Source of the DNA: Mucilaginibacter aquatilis
GTDB lineage: Bacteria > Bacteroidota > Bacteroidia > Sphingobacteriales > Sphingobacteriaceae
Length of the DNA stretch: 64,000 nt
NCBI RefSeq assembly: GCF_009755275.1
Contig: NZ_WQLA01000005.1
Location: 248,001 to 312,000, forward strand
Reading direction: 5' to 3'
Shown piece after piece: positions 33,986 through 42,769 of this stretch. Positions within the stretch are counted from its first letter, which is position 1. Each line of letters starts with the position of its first letter. The notes under the pieces were generated by a model. The model was given only the letters and a program-made list of their open reading frames with translations, was not told the origin of the DNA and did no database searches. A program made the position numbers and the translations under genes.

Positions 33986-34413
33986 CCTTGATTTTGGCAT
34001 GCTTTTTTTCCGGGTAGTAAGCCGGCTTGTATGAGTACGCACTATTTGCACGATAGTTGTAACTCAGTTTACAGCTTTGCAACATTAATGCATGATGCTT
34101 TAAGCGGCAAATTAAACCATTGGTTTAATTGCAGGTTTAGATTTTGATTTATGGCAAACCGTACATTTGCAAAGAATTTATTTTGAGCTGCATAATTTTA
34201 CTTGATTTATAAATACATTGAAGTAAAACTGCCAAAATTAACATGATTTATGCACTTATGTACCTGCTAACAATCATAATGATTTTAAATCAGAGGCAAT
34301 TGTGTACTTTAGCAATGGTTTAAAGAGGTGCTTGAAAACAACAGTTCTTAACTGTTGGGAATATTGGGTATGCACAACATTTATCAGAATAACAGATAAA
34401 CTACTTTTACTAC
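33986..34413. other. 428-base intergenic region upstream of the TPR gene
   Basis: No convincing gene is seen. It holds a TACATTTG box at 34162-34169 and a weaker TACTTTAG nearer the TPR start. It also has AT-rich stretches and a small inverted motif, AACAGTTcttAACTGTT, near 34338-34354. The leader of the TPR transcript could be about 240 bases if the first box is used. Confidence 0.5.
34162..34169 (+). promoter_or_regulatory. candidate -7 box for the TPR gene
   Basis: TACATTTG, an exact consensus match, with TTTTG 15 bases upstream (slightly short for a -33 element). It is about 245 bases before the TPR start codon. Confidence 0.4.
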
Positions 34414-36753
34414 ATGGGGAAATTATTACTTGTTTTATCACTTATTTTACCCATTTGGGCAATCGCTCAAACTGCCGACACTTACATTCAGGCAGGTAAT
34501 TCAAAAGATAAAATAAAAAATTATAACGGCGCCATTCAGGATTATACCAGAGCCATCCGTATTGATAGCACTAATGCTAATGCCTATTACTTTAGGGCAA
34601 ACGCACGCTCAAACGTGCAGGATTTTAGTGGCGCCGTAAGCGATTTTACCCAAACTATAAGGCTTAAAGCCGATTACCCCGACGCTTATTACTACAGAGC
34701 CAATGCTTACAGCAATTTAAAGCAGTATGAAAGCGCCGTGCAAGACTATACCACCGCACTGCGTTACAAGCCCAACAATGCCGATATTTATCATTACCGG
34801 GCTAACGCGAAAGCCAACTTAAAAGATAATGTTGGTGCCGTTGCTGATTTTACCAAAGCTATTGAGCTTACCCCAAACAATCCCGACTTATTTATATATC
34901 GCGGTGTTGCCAAAAGCAATATGGGCGATAACGCTGCCGCCATTATTGATTATGACAAGGCTATTAAATGGCGTCCCAACAGCTCAGAACTGTATTATTA
35001 TCGAGCCAACGCCAAAGCGGCTTTAAAAAACTACAACGGCGCAATACTTGATTTTGATAAGGCTATTACTCTTGATCCTAATAACGCTGAGGCTTTCTAC
35101 TACCGCGGAAATGCCAAAAGCAATATGGGTAATAACCAGGGAGCTATTATTGATTACAAAAATGCAATAAGGTTAAACCCAAAGCTATCCGAACTTTACC
35201 AGTATCTGGCAAACGCCAAAACAAACGCAGCTGATAATAAAGGAGCCATTGTTGATTACACCAAAGCTATTTCACAAAACCCTAAAAACGGCGAGCTTTA
35301 TCTGCGTCGTGGCGTAGCGTATTACAACACAGGCGATAAGGTTAAAGCCCTGACAGACTTGAATAAGGCTATTGAGCTTAAACCCGAAGCATACCCTGAG
35401 GCTTATCGCACTCGTGCAGGCATCCGTTATGACAATAAAGACTATGGCGGTGCAATTGATGATGCTGACTTTGCCATTAAAAGTAATGACAGTGACGAAA
35501 GCGCTTACGCAACCCGCGGCGCTTCAAAAGCTGCAATGAAAGATACTGCCGGCGCCCTAGCAGACTTCAATACCTCAATACAACTTAACCCGCGTAATAG
35601 TTATAGTCATTACATGCGTGGTAATATTAAACGCGATACGCGCGATTTTCATGGTGCTATTGAAGATTATACGCAAGCCGTAACCATAAGGCCCGATTAC
35701 ATGGATGCTTACCTGGAGCGTGGTAACATGTATGCCCGCACACGTAACTTCTCAGCAGCAGCGCAGGATTACCAACGCGTTTTAAATAACTCGCCGCGTA
35801 GCGAAGAAGCCTATTTAAAACTTGGCGATGCGAGGGCACTCTTTCGCGATTACCAGGGCGCCATTGATACTTATAACTTAGGCTTTAAAATCAATCCTAA
35901 AAACACCGCCTTCCTCATCCGTCGCGGGGTATCAAAAAGCAAACTTGGTGATACTCAAGGTGCCGCCCGTGATTTTAACCAGGTTTTGCGTATAGATACA
36001 GGTTCGGCCGAAGCCTATCAAAACCGTGGCAACCTTAAAGCAGGCTACGGCGACTATGAAGGTGCGCTTGCTGATATTAACAAAGCCCTGTCGCAAAAGC
36101 CTAATGAAGAAGGGTATTTGTTTTTAGGTAATGCAAAAGCAGGTTTAAACGATTATTTGGGCGCAATTGACAGCTATAACAAAGCACTTGACATTAATAC
36201 CAATAGCGCCAAAGCATATTATTTACGCGGTCTTTCGAAGGCTAACCTTCCTGACTCATTAGGTGCCATGGATGATTTTAAAAAGGCTTATGAGAATGAC
36301 CCGCAGGATGAAGATGTTTTTGTATACCGTGGTTTAGCCAAATTTGCATTGCAGGATTCCATTAACGCCATACAAGAATACAACACGGCAATTGATATGA
36401 ATCCTAATAATTCAGATGCTTACTTATACCGGGGTTTGGCCAAGTATAAGTTGCAGGATTACCGTGGCGCAATGATGGATTACAACAACGCCATTCAAAT
36501 GAATGCTGCCAATAAAATGGCTTTTTTACGCAGAGGCGAACTTAAGGAATTCCAAAAAGATAACCGTGGCGCTATAGATGATTACACCTCGGCCATAGCT
36601 TTAGATACCCGCCTGCGCATGGCTTACTTCCGTAGGGGTATGGTGCGGGTTCAGGTTTCTGCAGAGAAGAATAATGGCTGTTTAGACTTTAGTAAAGCCG
36701 GTGAACTAGGCCTACGCGAGGCATATGACGCTATTAAAAAGTATTGTAATTAA
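34414..36753 (+). CDS. large exported tetratricopeptide-repeat protein
   Basis: A 779-residue protein with a signal peptide (MGKLLLVLSLILPIWAIAQ) and then about twenty TPR units of 34 residues covering almost the whole chain. Units follow the form YYFRANARSNVQDFSGAVSD F..AI.L.P, many with the repeated 'G/GD/KGAI.DY.KAI'. No other domain is visible apart from a short C-terminal cap (NNGCLDFSKAGELGLREAYD), which resembles the SEL1-like or C-terminal block of similar proteins. It is probably periplasmic or outer-membrane attached and serves as a protein-binding scaffold. It is monocistronic, with its own upstream region and a strong terminator. Confidence 0.9.
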   Translation: MGKLLLVLSLILPIWAIAQTADTYIQAGNSKDKIKNYNGAIQDYTRAIRIDSTNANAYYFRANARSNVQDFSGAVSDFTQTIRLKADYPDAYYYRANAYSNLKQYESAVQDYTTALRYKPNNADIYHYRANAKANLKDNVGAVADFTKAIELTPNNPDLFIYRGVAKSNMGDNAAAIIDYDKAIKWRPNSSELYYYRANAKAALKNYNGAILDFDKAITLDPNNAEAFYYRGNAKSNMGNNQGAIIDYKNAIRLNPKLSELYQYLANAKTNAADNKGAIVDYTKAISQNPKNGELYLRRGVAYYNTGDKVKALTDLNKAIELKPEAYPEAYRTRAGIRYDNKDYGGAIDDADFAIKSNDSDESAYATRGASKAAMKDTAGALADFNTSIQLNPRNSYSHYMRGNIKRDTRDFHGAIEDYTQAVTIRPDYMDAYLERGNMYARTRNFSAAAQDYQRVLNNSPRSEEAYLKLGDARALFRDYQGAIDTYNLGFKINPKNTAFLIRRGVSKSKLGDTQGAARDFNQVLRIDTGSAEAYQNRGNLKAGYGDYEGALADINKALSQKPNEEGYLFLGNAKAGLNDYLGAIDSYNKALDINTNSAKAYYLRGLSKANLPDSLGAMDDFKKAYENDPQDEDVFVYRGLAKFALQDSINAIQEYNTAIDMNPNNSDAYLYRGLAKYKLQDYRGAMMDYNNAIQMNAANKMAFLRRGELKEFQKDNRGAIDDYTSAIALDTRLRMAYFRRGMVRVQVSAEKNNGCLDFSKAGELGLREAYDAIKKYCN

Positions 36754-36772
36754 CACTTCTAAACTCAACAAA

Positions 36773-36806
36773 ACGGCCGCCTTAATATTAAGGCGGCCGT
36801 ATTTAT
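36773..36806 (+). terminator. Terminator of the TPR gene
   Basis: ACGGCCGCCTT (36773-36783) pairs perfectly with AAGGCGGCCGT (36790-36800), followed by ATTTATTT. Confidence 0.85.
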
Positions 36807-36932
36807 TTAACCTAGAATTTCATTGAATTAAAACCGCTATCAAGCCTCAGCATTGTAACATCTACATTAAATCAGCATCTGATAAACGGGAGTAAATATT
36901 TAAGCACTGTTAATATTCTATTGAATTTTATT

Positions 36933-37499
36933 ATGGCTTTGCCTTCAATTAAACAGGTAACTAAGATTACCGCCTTAATTACATTTTTAGGAGGAACGCT
37001 GTTTTTGCTTGCTTTCTACCTTACAATGAGTTTAAGTGCAGCAATACTAGGCATAGTATATGGGGAGCTTATTATGCTCATAAACCTTGCTGTATTAACA
37101 GCAATTATAGTGCGCGCCCACTACCACGCCATACCATTACCAACTGCATTAAAAGCCATCGAAATTTTATTAATAAACGTTCCGGTTTCTATATTATACC
37201 TCTGGATTGGTATCACACTATCAAATTATGTGAGGATAACTTTTGTTAATCCCAACAAAGCAATAGTAGAAAACTTAAGAGTAAGCGGCTGCGACGATAA
37301 GTTAATTCAACAGTTAAATACCGGGCAAAGTAAAACCGTTTGGATAAAAATTCCGAACGACTGCAGTATTACTATAAATTACACCATTGGCCAACAAACC
37401 AAGCAAGAGGATGTGACCAGCTATGTAACTAACGGTGGAGGTTATATAACTACCTTTAATATCAATACTAAGCAAAAGCCCTGCAAATCGGATTTATAG
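36933..37499 (+). CDS. small membrane protein of unknown function
   Basis: About 188 residues from the ATG at 36933 (MALPSIKQVTKITALITFLG). Three membrane helices are visible: LITFLGGTLFLLAFYLTM, an alanine/leucine-rich one around LIMLINLAVLTAIIV, and one around ILLINVPVSILYLWIG. The remaining 80 residues form a probably periplasmic beta-rich domain (LRVSGCDDKLIQQLNTGQSKT, IKIPNDCSITINY). Not recognised as a named family. The spacing of cysteines in GCDDK and NDCS suggests a possible disulfide. It is followed by a bidirectional terminator shared with the convergent amidohydrolase genes. Confidence 0.65.
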   Translation: MALPSIKQVTKITALITFLGGTLFLLAFYLTMSLSAAILGIVYGELIMLINLAVLTAIIVRAHYHAIPLPTALKAIEILLINVPVSILYLWIGITLSNYVRITFVNPNKAIVENLRVSGCDDKLIQQLNTGQSKTVWIKIPNDCSITINYTIGQQTKQEDVTSYVTNGGGYITTFNINTKQKPCKSDL

Positions 37500-37537
37500 T
37501 CTGCTACATATAACCATAGACCTCATGTTTCAAGTAC

Positions 37538-37567
37538 AAAAAAGGGACAGAATCTCCGCCCCTTTTA
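37538..37567. terminator. Bidirectional terminator between convergent genes
   Basis: AAAAAAGGG at 37538-37546 can pair with CCCCTTTT at 37559-37566; T runs are present on both strands. Confidence 0.65.
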
Positions 37568-37584
37568 TAGTTAAACATGCTCTG

Positions 37585-38892
37585 TTATTTTAAGCTATAC
37601 TTTTCGCTGTAACGTTTGTAAAGCTGCTTGTGCAGGTTATCAAGGCTTATGCTTTTGCCTTGTATGTATGCATTTTCCACGTCAAGGGTAACCATGTCAA
37701 GTGCATCTCCTGCCGAAATAAAGAGGTTGGCATCTTTACCGGTTTCCAGGGTACCGGTTGTTTTGTCGATACCTAAAATTTTGGCATTGTTAAGAGTAAT
37801 CATTGATAAAGCCTGCTCTTTGCTTAAGCCGTAACCAACTGCCTGACCAGCCTCAAAAGGCAAATTGCGCTGACGCCAAAAACCGGTGCCGGTTAGGCCG
37901 TATAACACGCCTGCTTGCTGCAGCAGGTGAGGCAACTTGTATGGCAGGTAAACATCATCTTCGTCCTTATCTGGCAAAGCTTGGGTTTCTCTTATAACTA
38001 CCGGCACGTTATTGTCTTTTAAAACGTCGGTAACCAGGTAGGAATCTTTACCACCTACAATTACTACCTGCACTCCCATTTGCTTGCCAAAGTTTACCGC
38101 TTGGATAATTTCTTTGGCCCCGTCGGCAGTTATAAAAAGCTTTTTGCTGCCATTGAATAACCCGGCCATTGAACCTAAACGTGCATTGGTTATAGCTGGC
38201 TTTGCTTGTGCGTAGGCCTTAGCTTCTGCAAATAAACTTACAATAGCATCAATGGCTTTTTGAGCACGCTCCGCAGGTGATTCTTGCCCGGCAGCGCCTG
38301 TGCCAAAACCACCTCTGCGGCCACGACCGTTACGAACAACAGGCCATGTCAGGTGTACGGCAATGTCCTTTTTATAGGCTGCATCTTCCCAGTTCCAGCC
38401 ATCAAGCATCATCACTGATGACTGACCTGAAATGGTACCACCCTGCGGTGTTGGCTGAGCCAGTAAAACGCCGTTTGAACGTACGGTTGGAATAACCTTC
38501 GAATCGGTATTGAATGCAATAAGCGAACGCACATGCGGGTTCATTTCACCTGTTTCAGTCTCATCATCGGTAGCGCGGATAGATTCGAACTCCACCAAAC
38601 CTAATGAAGTTACGGGGCAAATAAAGCCAGGATATACTTGTTTGCCGCTGGCGTTTACTATGGTAGCGCCGGTGGTGTTAGGAGCCGAACCTTCGCCTAC
38701 GGCTGTAATTTTCCCTTTATCAAAAGCGATGTAGCCGTTGTTAATTACCTTGCCGTTGCCCACATGTATGGTAGCACCGGTAATTACAACAGGGCCAGCT
38801 TGCGGTTTAGCCGGCATGATGGTGGCCTGACCAAACGCGAGGACTGTAGTTAACATCAATCCTCCAAAACCTAATATAAATTTCTTTTTCAT
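37585..38892 (-). CDS. amidohydrolase-family protein lacking the HxH metal motif
   Basis: A 435-residue exported protein (signal peptide, then a beta-sandwich start VVITGATIHVGNGKVINNGY). The fold follows the imidazolonepropionase-like amidohydrolases: QVYPGFI near residue 85-91 and a C-terminal composite-domain piece NAKILGIDKTTGTLETGKDANLFI. Where active enzymes have HxH after 'PG-x-ID', this protein has ICPVTS (residues 91-96), so the first metal site is missing. A QGGTISGQSSVM segment is kept. It is probably not a normal hydrolase on its own. It lies 24 bases downstream of the 1031-residue amidohydrolase gene and is likely co-transcribed, perhaps as a partner subunit. Confidence 0.85.
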   Translation of the reverse strand: MKKKFILGFGGLMLTTVLAFGQATIMPAKPQAGPVVITGATIHVGNGKVINNGYIAFDKGKITAVGEGSAPNTTGATIVNASGKQVYPGFICPVTSLGLVEFESIRATDDETETGEMNPHVRSLIAFNTDSKVIPTVRSNGVLLAQPTPQGGTISGQSSVMMLDGWNWEDAAYKKDIAVHLTWPVVRNGRGRRGGFGTGAAGQESPAERAQKAIDAIVSLFAEAKAYAQAKPAITNARLGSMAGLFNGSKKLFITADGAKEIIQAVNFGKQMGVQVVIVGGKDSYLVTDVLKDNNVPVVIRETQALPDKDEDDVYLPYKLPHLLQQAGVLYGLTGTGFWRQRNLPFEAGQAVGYGLSKEQALSMITLNNAKILGIDKTTGTLETGKDANLFISAGDALDMVTLDVENAYIQGKSISLDNLHKQLYKRYSEKYSLK

Positions 38893-38916
38893 GTTGATTT
38901 CTTTGAATGGATTGGA

Positions 38917-41900
38917 TTATTGATGATTTTTAGCTGAAACCTGTTTGTTCATACCGTTATAGTCATCGGCAATAACGTAGGCGGCATCTTCAACACTTTC
39001 ACACTCGTATAAACGCGGGCGTTGGAATGCCGGACGCTGGGTAGCAGCACCACGACCTTTAGACTCGATCATTTTTTGAACAATACGGCCTGCATCGGCT
39101 TTCATGGCTTTTTGCTTTTCGGCATCTTTTGCATAATCCCAGTAGGGTACGCCATCAACATATGTTTTTTCAACTACGGCGTAAATAGAAAGCGGGTTGG
39201 CCGACCATACAACCACATCAGCATCTTTACCTGGTTTTAGGCTACCTACTTTACTGTCAATATGCAGCATTTTAGCCGGGTTAAGGGTAACCAATTTCAG
39301 GGCGTCCTCTTCGCTTAGTTTACCGTAAGTAATTGCTTTAGCAGCTTCCTGGTTTAAACGGCGCGCCATCTCGGCATCATCAGAGTTAAAGCCGGTTACA
39401 ACGCCAACCTCATGCATTAGCTTGCCGTTGTACGGGATAGCTTCTGCCACCTCGTATTTGTAAGCCCACCAGTCGCTAAATGTTGACCCTGCAATTTTAC
39501 GGGCCTTCATTTTATCGGCCACTTTATAACCTTCCAAAATGTGGGTAAAGGTGTTAATCTTGAAGCCCATTGAATCGGCTACGTGCATCAGCATGTTAAT
39601 TTCTGATTGTACGTAAGAGTGACAGGTAATAAAACGTTTGGCGTCTAAAATTTCTACCAGTGCATCTAGCTCCAGGTCACGACGAGTGGTGCTGCCTTTA
39701 ACGGCACGGACTGCTTTGTATTCTTTAGCGCGGGTAAATGCATCAACATAAACCTGCTCCACACCCATACGGCTCTGCGGGAAACGTACGTTAGCATCGC
39801 CAAATGATTGTGTACGATTTTTTTGCGTTACGTTTTCGCCCAGTGCAAATTTGATAAAGCCATCGCTTCCTGCAAATTTCATTTGCTCGGGCATTACACC
39901 CCAGCGCAGTTTAATTAACTGGGTTTGGCCACCAATAGCATTGGCCGAACCATGCAAAATGTGCGATGTAGTAACACCACCGGCTAACTGACGGTAAATG
40001 TTCACGTCTTCGGCATCAATTACATCGGCAATACGCACTTCTGATGTTACCGATTGTGTGCCCTCGTTAATACCGTTTGATGCGGCAATGTGCGAGTGCT
40101 CGTCAATAATACCTGCGGTGATGTGCTTGCCTGTGGCATCAACCACTTTGGCACCACCCGCTGCAAGGTTTTTACCTACGGCTTTAATTTTACCACCTTC
40201 TATTAACACGTCGGCGTTCTGGAGAATGCCTTCTTTTTCGTTGGTCCAAACGGTAGCGTTTTTAAATAAGGTAGTTTCGGTTTTAGGCACTTCGGTGTTA
40301 CCGAATGCGCTGAAAGGATAAACCAATGGGCCAACAACAGGAGCTTTAGCAGTTTGATCTGCACCGGCTGCAGCACCCGGGCCGCGGCCTCCGCGACCGC
40401 CTGCCGGAGCAGCGCCGGTGTAAGTAGCCGTCCAGCTAACCGAACCACCATCAGGCAGTGTACCGGTACCACGCAGGGCCAGCGGTGCTGTTGAGGTAAT
40501 GTAACCGTTTAAACGGATATTTCCTGAAGGCTTATTTTTTAAGTCGAAGTATAAGCTAACCAAATCGCCTGCGCGTACTATGGTGCCTTGCGTACGGGTG
40601 CTATCAGTACCGGTGCGGTTAATATTAGCAGTGTAAGCTCCCGGAGTACCGCCTATAATCAATGTAGTATTAGCCAAACCGCTTCCGCTCAGGGTGTAAG
40701 TACCGCGCAGGTCGCTTACGTCCATTTTACTTACTACAAATTTTTGGCCTTGTACCCAGTTTTCATAAATCACGTTATCGGCCTTAAATAAGGTACCTGA
40801 GGTGATAATGAAGTTAGCCAGTTTACCTTTAGTCAATGTGCCTACCTTATCGCTCACACCTAATATTTGCGCCGGTATTTCGGTTAACGACATAAGGGCC
40901 TGTTTTTCGCTCAAACCATTGGTGATGGCCGTGCGCAGGTTAGTCCAAAAATCGCGGGCATTGGTTAAACCGTTAGAGGTTAAGACAAAACGTATACCTG
41001 CTTTTTCTAAAGCGGCCGGGTTGGTTGGAGCCAGTTCCCAGTTTTTTAATTGTGCGTAGCCAACGTTGCGGGCATCAAGTGCATCCTCAACATCAAATGC
41101 AGCCGGGAAACTTAGCGGAATAATAAAACTTGCATTCAAAGCTTTAATGGCATCTATCCGTTGGTACTCCTGACCATCGGTTTTGTATATATATTGTTTG
41201 CCAAACTCCTTGGCAATTTTATCGGCACGGAGAATGCTTTGCACGTCACTCACCTCAAAAATTTGCGGAAGGGTTTGCGTACGGTTAAACTCGGATAAGG
41301 AGATGTTATATTCCTTTTTTTGAGTTTTGTACCAGGCGGCATCATAGTAAGTTTGACGCAGCAACGCAATGCTGCCCATTAAAGATGAAGGGTAGTTAGT
41401 TGCCGCTGTGCCTTTGCTGAATGAGTAATGCGCCGCAACTTCATCTTTAACCAAAACTTCGTTATCGCTTGCACTGGCCAGGGTTAATACTGCCGATGTA
41501 CCACGGGCAATACCATCCTGAACTAAAGCTTGTACAGCGCCAAAACCGTTGCGCTTTAACTCTTCGGCACGGGTTGGGTTTACGTGAAACATTTTAACGG
41601 CCATAACATCGGGGCGAATGGCTTCGTTCCAACCATAAGGACCAGGTTTGGTTGATACCGGCACAGCGGCACGGCCAAAACCGCCAAAGCCACCTGCCTG
41701 GCGCGGAGCCTCGGGCATACCATAAGTAGTGTAGGCATCAATTAAGCCCGGGTAAATGTATTTACCTTTAAGATCTACAGTTACATAACCTTTAGGTACT
41801 GATGACCCTGAAGCTACAGACTCAATGTAACCATCTTTAATAATAAGCGTACCATTGTTAATGGTTTGGCCGGCACTAACCACAATGTTGGCATTGGTGA

Positions 41901-42012
41901 AAGCGTATTGCCCCGAACGAACGTCCCAAGAGCCGTTTACAGGATAAGTTTCCTGCGAAAAGCTTTGGCGTGCGAGTAAGAGGGCAAAACAAGCGAGTAA
42001 AATTTTCTTCAT
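38917..42012 (-). CDS. double amidohydrolase: inactive-looking N half fused to an intact C half, exported
   Basis: A 1031-residue exported protein with a signal peptide to about 19. The N-terminal half is an amidohydrolase relic: KYIYPGLIDAYTTYG at 84-98 has Tyr94 and Thr96 where the HxH motif is expected. A middle region (about 420-560) is a beta domain with SGLANTTLIIGG and a glycine-rich RGGRGPGAAAG linker. The C-terminal half restarts with KTETTLFKNATVWTNEKEG and keeps GIIDEHSHIAAS with both histidines, plus SHILHGSANAIGGQTQLIK, RFITCHSYVQSEI and FNSDDAEMARRLNQEA. The C half is probably the active enzyme. Substrate unknown; peptides or cyclic amides are the family norm. Confidence 0.88.
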   Translation of the reverse strand: MKKILLACFALLLARQSFSQETYPVNGSWDVRSGQYAFTNANIVVSAGQTINNGTLIIKDGYIESVASGSSVPKGYVTVDLKGKYIYPGLIDAYTTYGMPEAPRQAGGFGGFGRAAVPVSTKPGPYGWNEAIRPDVMAVKMFHVNPTRAEELKRNGFGAVQALVQDGIARGTSAVLTLASASDNEVLVKDEVAAHYSFSKGTAATNYPSSLMGSIALLRQTYYDAAWYKTQKKEYNISLSEFNRTQTLPQIFEVSDVQSILRADKIAKEFGKQYIYKTDGQEYQRIDAIKALNASFIIPLSFPAAFDVEDALDARNVGYAQLKNWELAPTNPAALEKAGIRFVLTSNGLTNARDFWTNLRTAITNGLSEKQALMSLTEIPAQILGVSDKVGTLTKGKLANFIITSGTLFKADNVIYENWVQGQKFVVSKMDVSDLRGTYTLSGSGLANTTLIIGGTPGAYTANINRTGTDSTRTQGTIVRAGDLVSLYFDLKNKPSGNIRLNGYITSTAPLALRGTGTLPDGGSVSWTATYTGAAPAGGRGGRGPGAAAGADQTAKAPVVGPLVYPFSAFGNTEVPKTETTLFKNATVWTNEKEGILQNADVLIEGGKIKAVGKNLAAGGAKVVDATGKHITAGIIDEHSHIAASNGINEGTQSVTSEVRIADVIDAEDVNIYRQLAGGVTTSHILHGSANAIGGQTQLIKLRWGVMPEQMKFAGSDGFIKFALGENVTQKNRTQSFGDANVRFPQSRMGVEQVYVDAFTRAKEYKAVRAVKGSTTRRDLELDALVEILDAKRFITCHSYVQSEINMLMHVADSMGFKINTFTHILEGYKVADKMKARKIAGSTFSDWWAYKYEVAEAIPYNGKLMHEVGVVTGFNSDDAEMARRLNQEAAKAITYGKLSEEDALKLVTLNPAKMLHIDSKVGSLKPGKDADVVVWSANPLSIYAVVEKTYVDGVPYWDYAKDAEKQKAMKADAGRIVQKMIESKGRGAATQRPAFQRPRLYECESVEDAAYVIADDYNGMNKQVSAKNHQ

Positions 42013-42221
42013 TTTGCAGTTATTAGTTTAATCGCTTAAATATATTTAAATAACCGTCCAAATTTTAGTTGCTTTACACAAAATAGCCGCATTGTTACAA
42101 CTACAGTACATAGCAATTATGCAGTTAAGCGCTATGAGTTAAATAATATAGTTAGGATTAATAGTCGACTACCTAAATACGCAGCTTAAACCTAAGGAGG
42201 ATGGATGACTTTAATTTCTTG

Positions 42222-42229
42222 TATATTTG
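42222..42229 (+). promoter_or_regulatory. -7 box before the small membrane protein gene
   Basis: TATATTTG, an exact TAnnTTTG match, 18 bases before the ATG at 42248. A sequence TAAGGAGG and a 12-codon frame also lie just upstream (42193-42243). Confidence 0.45.
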
Positions 42230-42247
42230 AGCCAAACTTATAAACAC

Positions 42248-42694
42248 ATGTCTGCATACCAAATTATTAAATACCTGCACTCAGGTTTGCGTTTTGTTGT
42301 ACTGATACTTATTGTATTAGCCATATTACAGGCTTTAGCCGGATGGCTGGGTAACAAAACCTATTCACAAGGCAACCGCAAGCTTAATATGTTTGCCATG
42401 ATATCGGCACATACTCAATTTTTATTCGGGCTTATTTTATACTTCGTAAGTCCGTTTGTGCAGTTTGGCAGCAACACCATGAAAGAGGCAACCACACGCT
42501 ATTGGACAGTTGAACACATTGCCATGATGCTGTTTGCCATTGTTTTGATTACTATTGGTCACAGTAAATCTAAAAAAGCTACTTTGCCGCAGCTTAAACA
42601 CCGCGCCATTGCTATTTTTTACATACTGGCAGTTCTAATTATAATTGTTGCTATTGTGCAAAGCAAGCGTCCGTTTTTTTCTATAACAGGTTAA
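42248..42694 (+). CDS. small four-helix membrane protein (often annotated cytochrome b-like)
   Basis: About 148 residues from ATG 42248 (MSAYQIIKYLHSGLRFVVLI). Four membrane helices carry several histidines: His11 in YLHSGLRF, one in AMISAHTQFLFG, one in WTVEHIAMM, and one in IGHSK, with a further one in LKHRAIAI. Proteins like this in Bacteroidota are often called 'cytochrome b' because of the His pairs, but heme binding is not proven. It stands alone in the + direction, divergent from the amidohydrolase operon, and shares a bidirectional terminator with the NHL-repeat gene. Confidence 0.75.
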   Translation: MSAYQIIKYLHSGLRFVVLILIVLAILQALAGWLGNKTYSQGNRKLNMFAMISAHTQFLFGLILYFVSPFVQFGSNTMKEATTRYWTVEHIAMMLFAIVLITIGHSKSKKATLPQLKHRAIAIFYILAVLIIIVAIVQSKRPFFSITG

Positions 42695-42713
42695 GAACAA
42701 AACAATAAAAAAG

Positions 42714-42752
42714 AAAAGCGCCGGTAATTAAATTACCGGCGCTTTTCTTTTT
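42714..42752. terminator. Bidirectional perfect-stem terminator
   Basis: AAAAGCGCCGGTAATT (42714-42729) is the exact reverse complement of 42731-42746, with A and T runs at both ends. It lies between convergent genes. Confidence 0.9.
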
Positions 42753-42769
42753 GCAATAAACTCTATAAA

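Noticed and set aside
37585-42012. Frameshifted or decayed pseudogenes for the amidohydrolases
   Set aside because: Both frames are full-length and uninterrupted with signal peptides; loss of HxH is a family feature, not evidence of decay.
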